57,452 bases of DNA, from positions 1 through 57,452 of the forward strand of contig CALIJI010000005.1 of the NCBI GenBank assembly GCA_938017895.1, written 5' to 3'. The notes beneath the pieces were generated by a model that was not told the origin of the DNA, did no database searches, and saw nothing but the letters and a program-made list of their open reading frames with translations. Source of the stretch: an uncultured bacterium. GTDB taxonomy: Bacteria > Patescibacteriota > Saccharimonadia > Saccharimonadales > Saccharimonadaceae. Shown here piece by piece: positions 44,737 through 53,046 of the stretch; within the stretch, counting starts at the first letter, position 1; each line of letters begins with the position of its first letter. The position numbers were made by a program, and so were the translations under genes.

Positions 44737-45771
44737 TTATTCACCAATCATTCGTGGTGGTTCACCATCAGGCTCTTCAAGTAATTTCTTACTCTTAATT
44801 TCATATCGTTTGCCAGTAATTTCGCTAACAATATAATCTTCATTAATCAAATTCACAAACATATCAAGGTCATTGCCATCCATAATAATAATTGAACCGT
44901 TATCGTCAGTCATTAGTTCAAGTTGCATTTCGTCAGCGTATTCGACAACTTTCTCTTGAGAAATTTCACCAATACCATCCATTTTTTGAAGTTTGTTGGC
45001 CGCTTTTTTATGATCCCGAACAAGCGTCTGAAGATCAAGACCGTCAGGAAAACTTAATTTATATTTAGCTTCAATTTCTGCAACTTTCTGATCAGCTAGA
45101 ACCTGTTTTTTGTAATCATAATTAAATAATTTCTCAAACTTACTTGGATTAAAAGCAAAGATATCTCTATTTACAATTAGAACTTGGTTATCCGGCTGAA
45201 TTTTCAAACCGAATTCTGGCTCAAACGCGCCAAATCGCCCATCACGAAATTCCCAAGCTGTTGCCCCACGCAAAACTTGACCTTGCATAATCTGCTTAGC
45301 AACATAAAATTTCTTACCGTCCTTATCTGTGAATCGCGCCAGAATTCCTTTCATTCGCTTGAACTCATGTTCATTTTCATTAAATTCCACAATATCAGAA
45401 TATTGAGTCTCGATAGTATTAAGTAGCGCATCAGCGTGTTGAACCTTATCTAGTTCAGCCCGAAGTAACACATCTTTATTCGCTCCGCCGTCCATTTCAT
45501 ATTCACGAACAGTTAGTCCAGTTCCAGCCCCCATATTTACAAAATTAATCAAATCAAACAAAAACAAAGGTTTAATTTGCGAATTTAATTCACTAGAAAA
45601 GCTGGTTGTGAATGGCATAAAGTTTTTATTAAAAAGAAAGAATTCTACATCAAGTTCATTTCTTATTCCATCAGTTAAATTTGCCCACTGAAAAATATCA
45701 GTTCGTTCTTCTTGCTTTGCTTCGCCCTGAGCTGAGGCTTCCGCATTTTCAGTTCCTTTTATCTCTTCCAT
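44737..45771 (-). CDS. DUF4868 / KwaB-like protein
   Basis: 344 residues. The central part NRDIFAFNPSKFEKLFNYDYKKQVLADQ, with a preceding hydrophobic strand (QVLIVN), resembles DUF4868, the family of KwaB from the Kiwa phage-defence system. The upstream region, with VAKQIMQGQVLRG and ATAWEFRDGRFGAFEPEFGL, is consistent with that fold. KwaA, the membrane partner, is not adjacent; the neighbour is a PIF1-type helicase, 1 nt downstream. The N-terminal 25 residues are disordered and acidic. Leaderless: TGATAAAAT ends 7 nt before the ATG. Family call is from memory of the pattern and should be searched. Confidence 0.45.
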   Translation of the reverse strand: MEEIKGTENAEASAQGEAKQEERTDIFQWANLTDGIRNELDVEFFLFNKNFMPFTTSFSSELNSQIKPLFLFDLINFVNMGAGTGLTVREYEMDGGANKDVLLRAELDKVQHADALLNTIETQYSDIVEFNENEHEFKRMKGILARFTDKDGKKFYVAKQIMQGQVLRGATAWEFRDGRFGAFEPEFGLKIQPDNQVLIVNRDIFAFNPSKFEKLFNYDYKKQVLADQKVAEIEAKYKLSFPDGLDLQTLVRDHKKAANKLQKMDGIGEISQEKVVEYADEMQLELMTDDNGSIIIMDGNDLDMFVNLINEDYIVSEITGKRYEIKSKKLLEEPDGEPPRMIGE

Positions 45772-45824
45772 GTCTTATATTTTATCATAAACATATATTT
45801 TTTAATAGTTTACATTAAACTCGC

Positions 45825-45853
45825 TTGACTTTTTATGATGATTATGTTATTAT
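45825..45853 (+). promoter_or_regulatory. promoter of the 108-aa gene
   Basis: TTGACT (45825-45830), a 17-nt spacer and TGTTATTAT extended -10 (45848-45853). A leader of about 30 nt with AAAAAGGA follows. Confidence 0.65.
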
Positions 45854-45890
45854 CTAAATATTCTAAAATTAAAAACAAAAAAGGATTAAA

Positions 45891-46217
45891 ATGAAAACAA
45901 AATTAAAGATAAGTACAGTCGAATTCTCCGACCCCGTACTAAAAAATAAAATCCAACTTAAGATTGAAAAACTTCAATCTGGTAAAATTGTCGTGCGCGT
46001 TATTCTACCAGAAGAGAAAAACTTCTTTCGCGGTGTCAAATTCAGTGAAGTAGTAAAATTAGAAAAGCTAAAAAATGGAAACTGGATTAAAACCTTGCGT
46101 GCCAAATTTGGAGCTGGCGCAGAAGAACTGTTCGGCGTAAATGAAATCAATGAAGAAAGTGAACTAGAATCTCGCGATGTACGAATTATCGCCTTTATCG
46201 AAAAGAGTTTAGCTTAA
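45891..46217 (+). CDS. hypothetical protein, 108 aa
   Basis: Lys- and Glu-rich soluble protein with alternating strands in the first half (KISTVEFSDPV, IQLKIEKLQSGKIVVRVILPEE) and a possible helix later. Good promoter, Shine-Dalgarno sequence and a strong terminator show it is a real monocistronic gene. No family recognised. It lies divergent from the DUF4868-like gene. Confidence 0.7.
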   Translation: MKTKLKISTVEFSDPVLKNKIQLKIEKLQSGKIVVRVILPEEKNFFRGVKFSEVVKLEKLKNGNWIKTLRAKFGAGAEELFGVNEINEESELESRDVRIIAFIEKSLA

Positions 46218-46240
46218 TATAATTGATCGTAGCAATAATA

Positions 46241-46278
46241 AAAGACCTCTTAAATTTTAATGAAAGAGGTCTTTTATA
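46241..46278. terminator. bidirectional terminator
   Basis: Perfect 12-bp stem AAAAGACCTCTT/AAGAGGTCTTTT with a 12-nt loop between convergent genes. Confidence 0.85.
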
Positions 46279-46291
46279 TTATCTATTCTAT

Positions 46292-47833
46292 TTAATAGTT
46301 TTTTCTAATAACAATTATAGAAATCACAGAAAGTGCAGCACCACCAATGAAAAGTAAATTCTTAACAAAATTATTTTCGAAACCTGTGTTTGGCACACTA
46401 ATATTTTCTTTTGGCTTCTTCTCTTCTTTTACTGGGTTTGAAGGTTTTTCAGGCGCAGGAACGCTTTTCTTTTTATAAACAAATGTTACAATCTTTACAC
46501 CTTCTTCAACTTTTCCAGTTTTGGGCGATGAGTTTTTAAGTAGTTCAGCCTTTTCAAATCCTTCAAATTGCTTTTCTTCGGCAGTATAGTCTGTGCCTAC
46601 TTGAACTTTATTAGCTAGCAAAACTTCAGGAGCAAGGCTTGCGCCATTTTCATCTTGATAGCGTACAATCACAGATCCACGCTTTTTGATATCTGCGTAA
46701 GATTTCATTTTTGTGCCGCTTATAACACCTGTAGCTGATTTATCTAGAGAAAAGTATTTATCATCGCCTCGGTAGATTTCTGTAGTTGCAGAAATTGGGT
46801 TTAATCTATTCTCGTTATAGTTAATTGTTTTTTCGCTAGTATCCAAAATGGCTAATCTTGGCAAGAACTGATACAAAGCTTTATCATCGGCAATTTCTAC
46901 AATCTGATAAGCAAGCTCGTGGCTTGAATTTTTTATAACTTTATATTTTAAGTTTACACCAGTTCTAAGCAATACTCCTTTTGAAGTAGCATTATCACCA
47001 AAGTTAGCATATAGCTCCTGAGTATTTATACTGCCAACTGCGCCCTCTTTCGGATTCAATTTCGTATCAAATGCAATACCAGAAGATTGCGGTAGCTTCA
47101 TCTTAACAATGTCGCCTGTTTTAATATGTTTAGGGTCATTCTTGTCAGATTGCATCAATCCAAAATCAAATATAGTACCATTTAAATTTTCACCATCTTG
47201 GCTAGAGGCATGAAAAATATTAAACCTAAAATCGACCGCTGGCAATGTTTTATTAACACCACTAATTGTTCCAGTTTTATGTGCAATCTCCTTATTATTT
47301 ACTTTTACAGAATGCTCAATATTATATTTATGGTTAGTCCAAGCAGCATAATTATAAGCTACAACATCTATTGACAATTCCATATTGGTAAATTTTTTAG
47401 CCTGATCATTGAATATTAGTTTATATTCTGAGTTTCTAGCAACACTCTTTTCCGGAATAATTTTTTCTGCTTCAGCATTCCCCTTAATAGCCCTCCGAGC
47501 AAAACTGCCAACATTATCTTCAGCTTTAACAAACTTTATCTTGCCAATGATTGTATCTTTATAACGAATGTCTCTGCCTTCTAGCCCAGTATCGTTAAGG
47601 CTTTCAAATCTAAGATCAATATAATCGCCAGCATTGATATTCTGCCCATTTTTAACATTTATATTAACCTTAGTATTAGTCCGGTTATACGTACCACCTG
47701 ATTGAAGTTCTTGAATATCCCCCGTTGCGTCAACATCAATTCTCTTTGCTGTATCAGCAAACACGGGTTGAGTTAAAAACATAGCACAAACGGCACCCAT
47801 AAAAGCATAGACTGCTATTTTGTTCTTAAACAT
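46292..47833 (-). CDS. surface protein with MucBP-like repeat and VPNTG sorting signal
   Basis: 513 residues. A signal peptide (about 1-26, ending VFA) precedes a large extracellular domain. Residues about 385-450 (GSVIVRYQDENGASLAPE ... VTFVYKKK) form a MucBP-type domain. A Pro/Lys-rich spacer leads to VPNTG at 480-484, a hydrophobic stretch and the tail RKNY, the layout of LPxTG cell-wall sorting signals with a variant motif. Likely an adhesin anchored to peptidoglycan by a sortase not seen in the window; for an epibiont it could contact the host. Promoter TTGACT-17-TATAAT and GGGAG Shine-Dalgarno. Confidence 0.8.
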   Translation of the reverse strand: MFKNKIAVYAFMGAVCAMFLTQPVFADTAKRIDVDATGDIQELQSGGTYNRTNTKVNINVKNGQNINAGDYIDLRFESLNDTGLEGRDIRYKDTIIGKIKFVKAEDNVGSFARRAIKGNAEAEKIIPEKSVARNSEYKLIFNDQAKKFTNMELSIDVVAYNYAAWTNHKYNIEHSVKVNNKEIAHKTGTISGVNKTLPAVDFRFNIFHASSQDGENLNGTIFDFGLMQSDKNDPKHIKTGDIVKMKLPQSSGIAFDTKLNPKEGAVGSINTQELYANFGDNATSKGVLLRTGVNLKYKVIKNSSHELAYQIVEIADDKALYQFLPRLAILDTSEKTINYNENRLNPISATTEIYRGDDKYFSLDKSATGVISGTKMKSYADIKKRGSVIVRYQDENGASLAPEVLLANKVQVGTDYTAEEKQFEGFEKAELLKNSSPKTGKVEEGVKIVTFVYKKKSVPAPEKPSNPVKEEKKPKENISVPNTGFENNFVKNLLFIGGAALSVISIIVIRKNY

Positions 47834-47869
47834 TTTTTCTCCCTTTATTTTTTATTACTTATGCTTAAA

Positions 47870-47898
47870 ATTATAACTAGTTATGTATAAAAAGTCAA
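47870..47898 (-). promoter_or_regulatory. promoter of the MucBP surface protein gene
   Basis: On the minus strand TTGACT (47898-47893), a 17-nt spacer and TATAAT (47875-47870). Confidence 0.75.
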
Positions 47899-47918
47899 GA
47901 TTTTAAAAATCACAAAAA

Positions 47919-47952
47919 ATAAATCTCCACCGTTAATAGTGGAGATTTATTA
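47919..47952 (-). terminator. terminator after tsf
   Basis: Perfect 12-bp stem ATAAATCTCCAC/GTGGAGATTTAT with an 8-nt loop; the minus strand continues into a T-rich stretch. Confidence 0.75.
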
Positions 47953-47967
47953 TGAATATGCTATTTA

Positions 47968-48564
47968 TTATTCATTAACACCAAGTTCGATACGCGAGAA
48001 CTGTCGAATAACAATGTTTTCACCGAGCTTAGGGATTGCTTCTTTCAAGAATTGTTCAACAGATTTGCTGTCGTCCATAATGTAAGTTTGTGAAAGAAGA
48101 ACTTTTTCAGCAAAGTATTTTTTCACTTGGCCATCAACAATTTTGGCAGCAATTTCAGCTGGTTTCCCTTCTTTCGAAACTCGCTCTTCTGCTTCAGCTT
48201 TAACACGAGCAATTTCTTCAGCAGGAATATCAGCTTCGGTAGTGTAAACTGGCGCCATAGCAGCAATTTGCATAGCAATTTGGTGTGCGAAGTTTTTGAA
48301 ATCTTCAGTTCGTGCAACGAAATCAGTTTCACAGTTAACTTCAACGATTACGCCGATTCGACCACCGTGAACGTAAGCTTCAACCAAACCTTCGCGAGCT
48401 TCGCGGTCACCTTTTTTCTCGGCTTTTGTTAGACCTTTTTTGCGAAGAGCCTCAAGAGCTTTGTCGAAATCGCCTTCAGCTTCAACAAGGGCTTTTTTGG
48501 CGTCGGTTAAACCAAGACCTGTCAATTCTTTAAGTTTTTTAATTTCTTCAACAGAAACAGCCAT
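47968..48564 (-). CDS. tsf: translation elongation factor Ts
   Basis: 198 residues. UBA-like N-terminus (EEIKKLKELTGLGLTDAKKALVEAEGD) and the EF-Tu-binding TDFVAR motif within NCETDFVARTEDF. It is a short EF-Ts with one reduced core subdomain, as in many Gram-positive and small-genome bacteria. Follows rpsB after 24 nt with an AAAGGA site, the common rpsB-tsf operon. Recycles EF-Tu-GDP. Confidence 0.95.
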   Translation of the reverse strand: MAVSVEEIKKLKELTGLGLTDAKKALVEAEGDFDKALEALRKKGLTKAEKKGDREAREGLVEAYVHGGRIGVIVEVNCETDFVARTEDFKNFAHQIAMQIAAMAPVYTTEADIPAEEIARVKAEAEERVSKEGKPAEIAAKIVDGQVKKYFAEKVLLSQTYIMDDSKSVEQFLKEAIPKLGENIVIRQFSRIELGVNE

Positions 48565-48588
48565 TTTTATCCTTTCGAAATTTAAGAA

Positions 48589-49281
48589 TTATTTATCAGT
48601 TTTAGCTTCTTTAATAGCTTCAATTGCATAATCCAAAAGCAATTTAACACCTTTAATAGCGTCATCATTTGCTGGAATCACATAATCAATTCCATCTGGA
48701 TTTACGTTCGTATCAACAATCGCAACTACTGGAATATTCAAAGTTTTAGCTTCACGAATTGCGTTTGCATCAGCGATAGCATCAGTTACGAACAAAATTC
48801 CTGGGCGGCCCATTAAGTCTTTAATTCCACCGTATTTTGTGTTTAACGCTTCAATTTCTTCAGCATATCGTTGAACTTCAAGTTTTGAATATCGTTTTGC
48901 AAGTTCACCGCTGGCCATTCGTTTTTCAAGAGTTTTCAATTTCTTGATTTGCTGGTTTACAGTTGCTGAGTTTGTAAGCATTCCGCCAACCCATCGTTCA
49001 ACAACATATGGTTGTTTTACACTTTCAGCAGCTTCACGAACAGCTTCTTTAACTTGTTTTTTAGTTCCAACAAAAAGAACTTTTCGGCCAGATTCAACAG
49101 CTTTAGTAATAGCTGGAAGAGCTTTTTCAAGACCTTCAACAGTTTTAGTTAGATCGATAATGTGGCTATCTTGACGCTTACTGTGAATATATGGCGCCAT
49201 TTTTGGGTGCCAGCGTGAAGTTTTGTGACCAAAATGAACGCCAGCTTCAAGCAACTGCTTGATATCAACTTTTACAGACAT
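48589..49281 (-). CDS. rpsB: 30S ribosomal protein uS2
   Basis: 230 residues. Conserved S2 segments: LLEAGVHFGHKTSRWHPKMAPYI, GTKKQVKEAV, WVGGMLTNS, GRPGILFVTDAIADANAI and PVVAIVDTNVNPDGIDYVIPANDDA. AAAGGAG Shine-Dalgarno. It has a leader of about 90 nt from an extended -10 promoter, with a long hairpin. Confidence 0.97.
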   Translation of the reverse strand: MSVKVDIKQLLEAGVHFGHKTSRWHPKMAPYIHSKRQDSHIIDLTKTVEGLEKALPAITKAVESGRKVLFVGTKKQVKEAVREAAESVKQPYVVERWVGGMLTNSATVNQQIKKLKTLEKRMASGELAKRYSKLEVQRYAEEIEALNTKYGGIKDLMGRPGILFVTDAIADANAIREAKTLNIPVVAIVDTNVNPDGIDYVIPANDDAIKGVKLLLDYAIEAIKEAKTDK

Positions 49282-49382
49282 TTTAACTCCTTTGTCTTCA
49301 TTTTTGGGGATAATTTCGAAAAACTCTCGAAAGGAATTCTCCCAAAAATTGTTTCATTAATTTATATTACTGTTTGATTATA
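49282..49382 (-). promoter_or_regulatory. rpsB promoter and structured leader
   Basis: Extended -10 TGATATAAT on the minus strand (TATAAT 49382-49377). The leader contains a long hairpin: TTTTTGGG (49348-49341) pairs with CCCCAAAAA (49309-49301), with TTTCGA/TCGAAA inside. It could be an S2-binding autoregulatory element, as leaders of rpsB are in other bacteria. Confidence 0.55.
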
Positions 49383-49401
49383 TCATATTTAGAGCAAAAA
49401 G

Positions 49402-49425
49402 AAAAGAGGCTTTTACCTCTTTTCC
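49402..49425 (-). terminator. terminator after the coiled-coil surface protein gene
   Basis: AAAAGAGG pairs with CCTCTTTT around a 6-nt loop, with further T-rich sequence on the minus strand. Confidence 0.75.
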
Positions 49426-49443
49426 ATTTTTCTAGTTATTAGA

Positions 49444-50709
49444 TTAAAACTTCTTTCGAATAGCAACTGCACTACTGATCAAAGTTAGAATCACAGAGCT
49501 CAACGCAAGCAACGCATTAGAATTCTGTCTTTCTACACCAGTATTTGGAGCTGTAAGACCTTTAAAGTTAAGTTTTGCAATTTGCTTATCAACTTTACCA
49601 AATCGTTCATTTAAGTTGTTTTCGATTCGTGAAGCTAACTCGGCGATTTTTGAATTAGTATATTCATTAGCTCGTTTTTCAGCCTCTAGAGATTCAGTTT
49701 TAATTTTCTTGAGAAGTTCGTCGATTTCTGCCCAAATTTCAGAAATAGACTCCCAGATATTTTCAACTTCAGCATCTAGATCTTCAAAATCAGCTTTTAG
49801 ATTTCCAACTTCTGATTCGAGGCTATTAATTTTGTCGCCAAGCTCTGTTTTGAGAGATTCAATCTTCCCGTCAAGTTCTGTTTTAAAGCTATCAAGTTTG
49901 TTATCAAGTTCTGAAACAGAATTTCGCAAAGATGCTAATTCAGCTTTCAAAGCTTTAATCTCATCATCTTGAGAATCATTTTTAGCTTCTAAATCAGCAA
50001 TTTTCTTTTCTAGATCGTTAATTTTAGCTGTAAATTGAGTTTTTGCTTCTTTAATTTGAGATTCAACTTCAGCCTTCTGAACTTTAACGTAGCTAATGAT
50101 ACCATCTTTTTCAGTTTTAACGTAGTTAATGATGCCATCTTTTTCTTGAGCTACGTGCTTTAGGATACCGTCTTTTTCGGTTTTAACGTAGTTGATAATA
50201 CCGTCTTTTTCGGTTTTAACATAGTTGATGATACCATCTTTTTCGGTTTTAACATAGTTGATGATACCGTCTTTTTCTTGAGCGATTCGATTATTTGTAT
50301 TTTGAATACTACTCTTCAACGCAGCAATTTCATTTCTAACTTCTTGCCGTAGATCATCATTAGATGATTTAGCCACCTGAGCCACATTATTAGCTTTTAA
50401 ATTATTTATCTTTTGTTTTAGTAGTTCAATTGAGTTGCGAACAGCAATCTGATTTGAAGCACTTAGCCCAGCTAGACTATATTGAATACCCGACTCATAT
50501 TCAGCCACATACTTATTAGCAGTCTCTAGATCTGGTGCTTGAGCAATTTTCTTCTCAAGAATATTGAGATAACCGTTAATTGTAGCCATATGAGTGGCCT
50601 CTTCCTGTTCAGGCGTTAGGGCATGAGCTTGGTGCCCATATCCAACCGTGCTTATTCCAGAAATAGCAAAAACCGCAACGACAGCTGGAATTATAATTTT
50701 ATTCTTCAT
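49444..50709 (-). CDS. coiled-coil surface protein with 11-residue repeats and APNTG sorting signal
   Basis: 421 residues. Signal peptide about 1-30. Residues 145-210 are six tandem 11-mers of the form EKDGIINYVKT, after which a long heptad-like coiled coil (about 211-375) runs to APNTG at 387-391, a hydrophobic stretch and the tail RKKF. This is a sortase-type sorting signal matching the VPNTG of the other surface protein. The hendecad repeats suggest a right-handed coiled-coil stalk. Likely a fibrous surface protein. GGAG Shine-Dalgarno. Confidence 0.8.
   Translation of the reverse strand: MKNKIIIPAVVAVFAISGISTVGYGHQAHALTPEQEEATHMATINGYLNILEKKIAQAPDLETANKYVAEYESGIQYSLAGLSASNQIAVRNSIELLKQKINNLKANNVAQVAKSSNDDLRQEVRNEIAALKSSIQNTNNRIAQEKDGIINYVKTEKDGIINYVKTEKDGIINYVKTEKDGILKHVAQEKDGIINYVKTEKDGIISYVKVQKAEVESQIKEAKTQFTAKINDLEKKIADLEAKNDSQDDEIKALKAELASLRNSVSELDNKLDSFKTELDGKIESLKTELGDKINSLESEVGNLKADFEDLDAEVENIWESISEIWAEIDELLKKIKTESLEAEKRANEYTNSKIAELASRIENNLNERFGKVDKQIAKLNFKGLTAPNTGVERQNSNALLALSSVILTLISSAVAIRKKF
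50080..50277 (-). repeat. six tandem 33-bp repeats within the coiled-coil gene
   Basis: Each unit encodes 11 residues. Four are nearly identical at the protein level (EKDGIINYVKT), one ends SYVKV and one is diverged (EKDGILKHVAQ). Copy number could vary by slippage. Confidence 0.9.
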
Positions 50710-50855
50710 AAAACTCCTTTAATTTTATATTACAATATCAAATTACATCATTCGCAAACTATTTGCAAGCATGAGCTTAATGTTTTATAATATCTATTTG
50801 TACTTTAATTTTTGTTATTGATTTTACTTGAATTATCTGCTAAAATTAGAAGGTT

Positions 50856-51176
50856 ATGAAAAAGAATTTACATCCAACCGAATATCGCCCTGTCGTATTT
50901 AGCGACGAGGTGGCTGGATTTGCTTTCTTGACTCGCTCAACAGCAGATTCAAAAGAAACTATCAAATGGGAAGACGGCAACGAATACCCACTTGTAAAAA
51001 TGCACATCTCGAGTGCTTCTCACCCATTCTTTACTGGTGAAGAAAAAATCATCGACACCGAAGGTCGCGTTGATCGCTTCAAACGAGCTCAAGAAATGGC
51101 AGAAGCTCGCAAAGCTGCTTTGGCAAACAAAGCCAAAAAACAAGCTGCCGAAAAAGCTAAAAAAGCTGAACGATAG
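50856..51176 (+). CDS. rpmE2: 50S ribosomal protein bL31 type B
   Basis: 106 residues. MKKNLHPTEYRPVVFSD, a STADSKET segment and SSASHPFFTGEEKIIDTEGRVDRF are typical of bL31B, the zinc-free form without the CxxC motifs. A Lys/Ala-rich C-terminal tail of about 25 residues is an extension. TGCTAAAAT ends 9 nt before the ATG; an AGAAGG between them could also act as a ribosome site. Confidence 0.95.
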   Translation: MKKNLHPTEYRPVVFSDEVAGFAFLTRSTADSKETIKWEDGNEYPLVKMHISSASHPFFTGEEKIIDTEGRVDRFKRAQEMAEARKAALANKAKKQAAEKAKKAER

Positions 51177-51183
51177 TTTATCT

Positions 51184-51219
51184 AAAAAAATCTTGCAGTT
51201 AAATGTGAGATTTTTTTAT
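51184..51219 (+). terminator. terminator after rpmE2
   Basis: AAAAAAATCT pairs with AGATTTTTTT around a 14-nt loop, followed by T-rich sequence. Confidence 0.7.
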
Positions 51220-51223
51220 TTTA

Positions 51224-51886
51224 CTATTCTACACGCCAATTAATCGGTTCTTCACCATTTTGTTCTAAAAATTTGTTCGCTTTCGAAAATGGTTTTGAAC
51301 CAAAAAATCCACGCCGAGCTGAAAATGGCGAAGGATGCGCGCTTTCGATTTTAAGGTGTTTTGGATTAGTTATTCGAGCGCCAATTTTTTGTGCATGTGA
51401 TCCCCACAAAATAAAAACTAATGGCTTTTCAAAATCATTCAAGAAATCAAGAATATGCTCCGAAAATTCCATCCAGCCAAAATTTGCGTGGCTCGCCGGC
51501 TTACCTTTTTCAACGCTAAAAGACGTATTCAAAAGTAACACACCCTGCTCCGCCCAAGATTCTAAAAAACCATCACTAGCCGGCTCAATTCCTAAATCGT
51601 CTTTCAATTCTTTATAGATATTTTGTAAGCTCGGCGGAATTTTAACACCTTTTTTAACCGAAAAACTCATGCCATGTGCCTGTCCTTCTCCATGATAAGG
51701 ATCTTGACCAATAATTACAACCTTAGTTTTTTCAAGCGGGCATTTTTTGAAACAAGAAAAAATCTCTTCTCTTACGGGAAAAATCTCTTTCGAAATACGC
51801 TCATGCTCAACCTTTCGCCACAATTTTTTAAAATACGGTTTTTTGGCTTCGGATTCAATAAACTCACGCCAAGAATTAATTTTCAT
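51224..51886 (-). CDS. ung: uracil-DNA glycosylase, family 1
   Basis: 220 residues. GQDPYHG at 60-66 with catalytic D62, GMSFSV, LLLNTSFSVEKGKPASH, VFILWGSHAQ and the DNA-intercalating loop HPSPFSARRGFFG. Removes uracil from DNA. The minus-strand promoter is weak (GATAAT ends 8 nt before the ATG). Confidence 0.96.
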   Translation of the reverse strand: MKINSWREFIESEAKKPYFKKLWRKVEHERISKEIFPVREEIFSCFKKCPLEKTKVVIIGQDPYHGEGQAHGMSFSVKKGVKIPPSLQNIYKELKDDLGIEPASDGFLESWAEQGVLLLNTSFSVEKGKPASHANFGWMEFSEHILDFLNDFEKPLVFILWGSHAQKIGARITNPKHLKIESAHPSPFSARRGFFGSKPFSKANKFLEQNGEEPINWRVE

Positions 51887-51947
51887 ACAAGAATATTATC
51901 ATAAACGCAATAGTAGTTCAACATTTCCCTTTTGAGTAACTTTTTGA

Positions 51948-51953
51948 TATAAT
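51948..51953 (+). promoter_or_regulatory. extended -10 of prfA
   Basis: TGATATAAT ends 8 nt before the prfA ATG. Confidence 0.65.
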
Positions 51954-51961
51954 ATTTTCAT

Positions 51962-53041
51962 ATGCCAAAAATTGATTTAAATCTTGAAAAACTTAAAACT
52001 GAGCGCGAAGAAATTCAGGCTTTTTTGAGCGAGCCGAATGCTTATTCTTCACCTGATTTTTCCGCCAAAAACAAGCGATTTACCGAACTTGAAAAAATTA
52101 TTGAACGTGGTGAAATGCGTGAAAATCTTGAAAAAAATATCGAAGAAGCACGCGAACTTGCTAGCCTTGAAACGGGTGAGCTTGCTGAACTTGCCAAAAT
52201 GGAAATTACCGAAAGCGAAGAAAAGCTTACCAAACTTGAGCAAGAGCTTTTTGAAATGCTTCTTCCTAAAGATCCAAATGATGAAAAGAACGTGATTGTT
52301 GAAATCCGCGCAGGAGCTGGTGGCGACGAAGCCTCCCTTTTTGCGAGCGAACTTTACCGAATGTATTTGCGATATTGTGAACAAAATGGCTTGAAGACCG
52401 AACTTTTGAGTGAATCCGCCAACGATGCCGGCGGCTATAAAGAAGTTGTTTTTGGGGTAAAAGGTGACGCTCCTTATTCAAAATTGAAATTTGAAAGTGG
52501 CGTTCATCGAGTTCAGCGTATTCCAGCTACCGAATCTCAAGGCCGAATTCACACTTCAACCGTAACGGTAGCAGTTTTACCTGAGGCCGAAGAAGCTGAT
52601 ATTGAAATCAATCCAAATGATTTGCGAATTGACGTTTATCGTTCGGGCGGTCATGGTGGCCAAAGCGTGAACACAACCGATTCCGCCGTGCGAATCACTC
52701 ACATCCCGACTGGAATGGTGGTTACAAACCAAGATGAAAAATCACAAATTAAAAACAAGGAGAAAGCCCTTGGAATTTTGCGTGCACGCTTACTTCAAGC
52801 TAAAATTGATGAGGAAAACGCCAAACTTATTGCCGAACGCCGCAACCTAATTGGCTCTGGCGATCGCTCAGAAAAAATTCGAACTTATAATTTTCCGCAA
52901 GATCGTATCACTGACCACCGAATCAGCTTTTCACGGAGTAATATTCCTGGCGCAATGAATGGTCAAATCTCTGATATATTTGATCATCTCCAAGCTGCTG
53001 AGCTTGAAATGCTCGCCGCCAACGCATCGGAGCAAAATTAA
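51962..53041 (+). CDS. prfA: peptide chain release factor 1
   Basis: 359 residues. GGQ at 232-234 within SGGHGGQSVNTTDSAVRITH (the peptidyl-tRNA hydrolysis loop) and PAT at 188-190, the tripeptide of RF1 that reads UAA and UAG. Leaderless start. Followed after 5 nt by prmC, which methylates the GGQ glutamine. Confidence 0.96.
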   Translation: MPKIDLNLEKLKTEREEIQAFLSEPNAYSSPDFSAKNKRFTELEKIIERGEMRENLEKNIEEARELASLETGELAELAKMEITESEEKLTKLEQELFEMLLPKDPNDEKNVIVEIRAGAGGDEASLFASELYRMYLRYCEQNGLKTELLSESANDAGGYKEVVFGVKGDAPYSKLKFESGVHRVQRIPATESQGRIHTSTVTVAVLPEAEEADIEINPNDLRIDVYRSGGHGGQSVNTTDSAVRITHIPTGMVVTNQDEKSQIKNKEKALGILRARLLQAKIDEENAKLIAERRNLIGSGDRSEKIRTYNFPQDRITDHRISFSRSNIPGAMNGQISDIFDHLQAAELEMLAANASEQN

Positions 53042-53046
53042 TTTAT

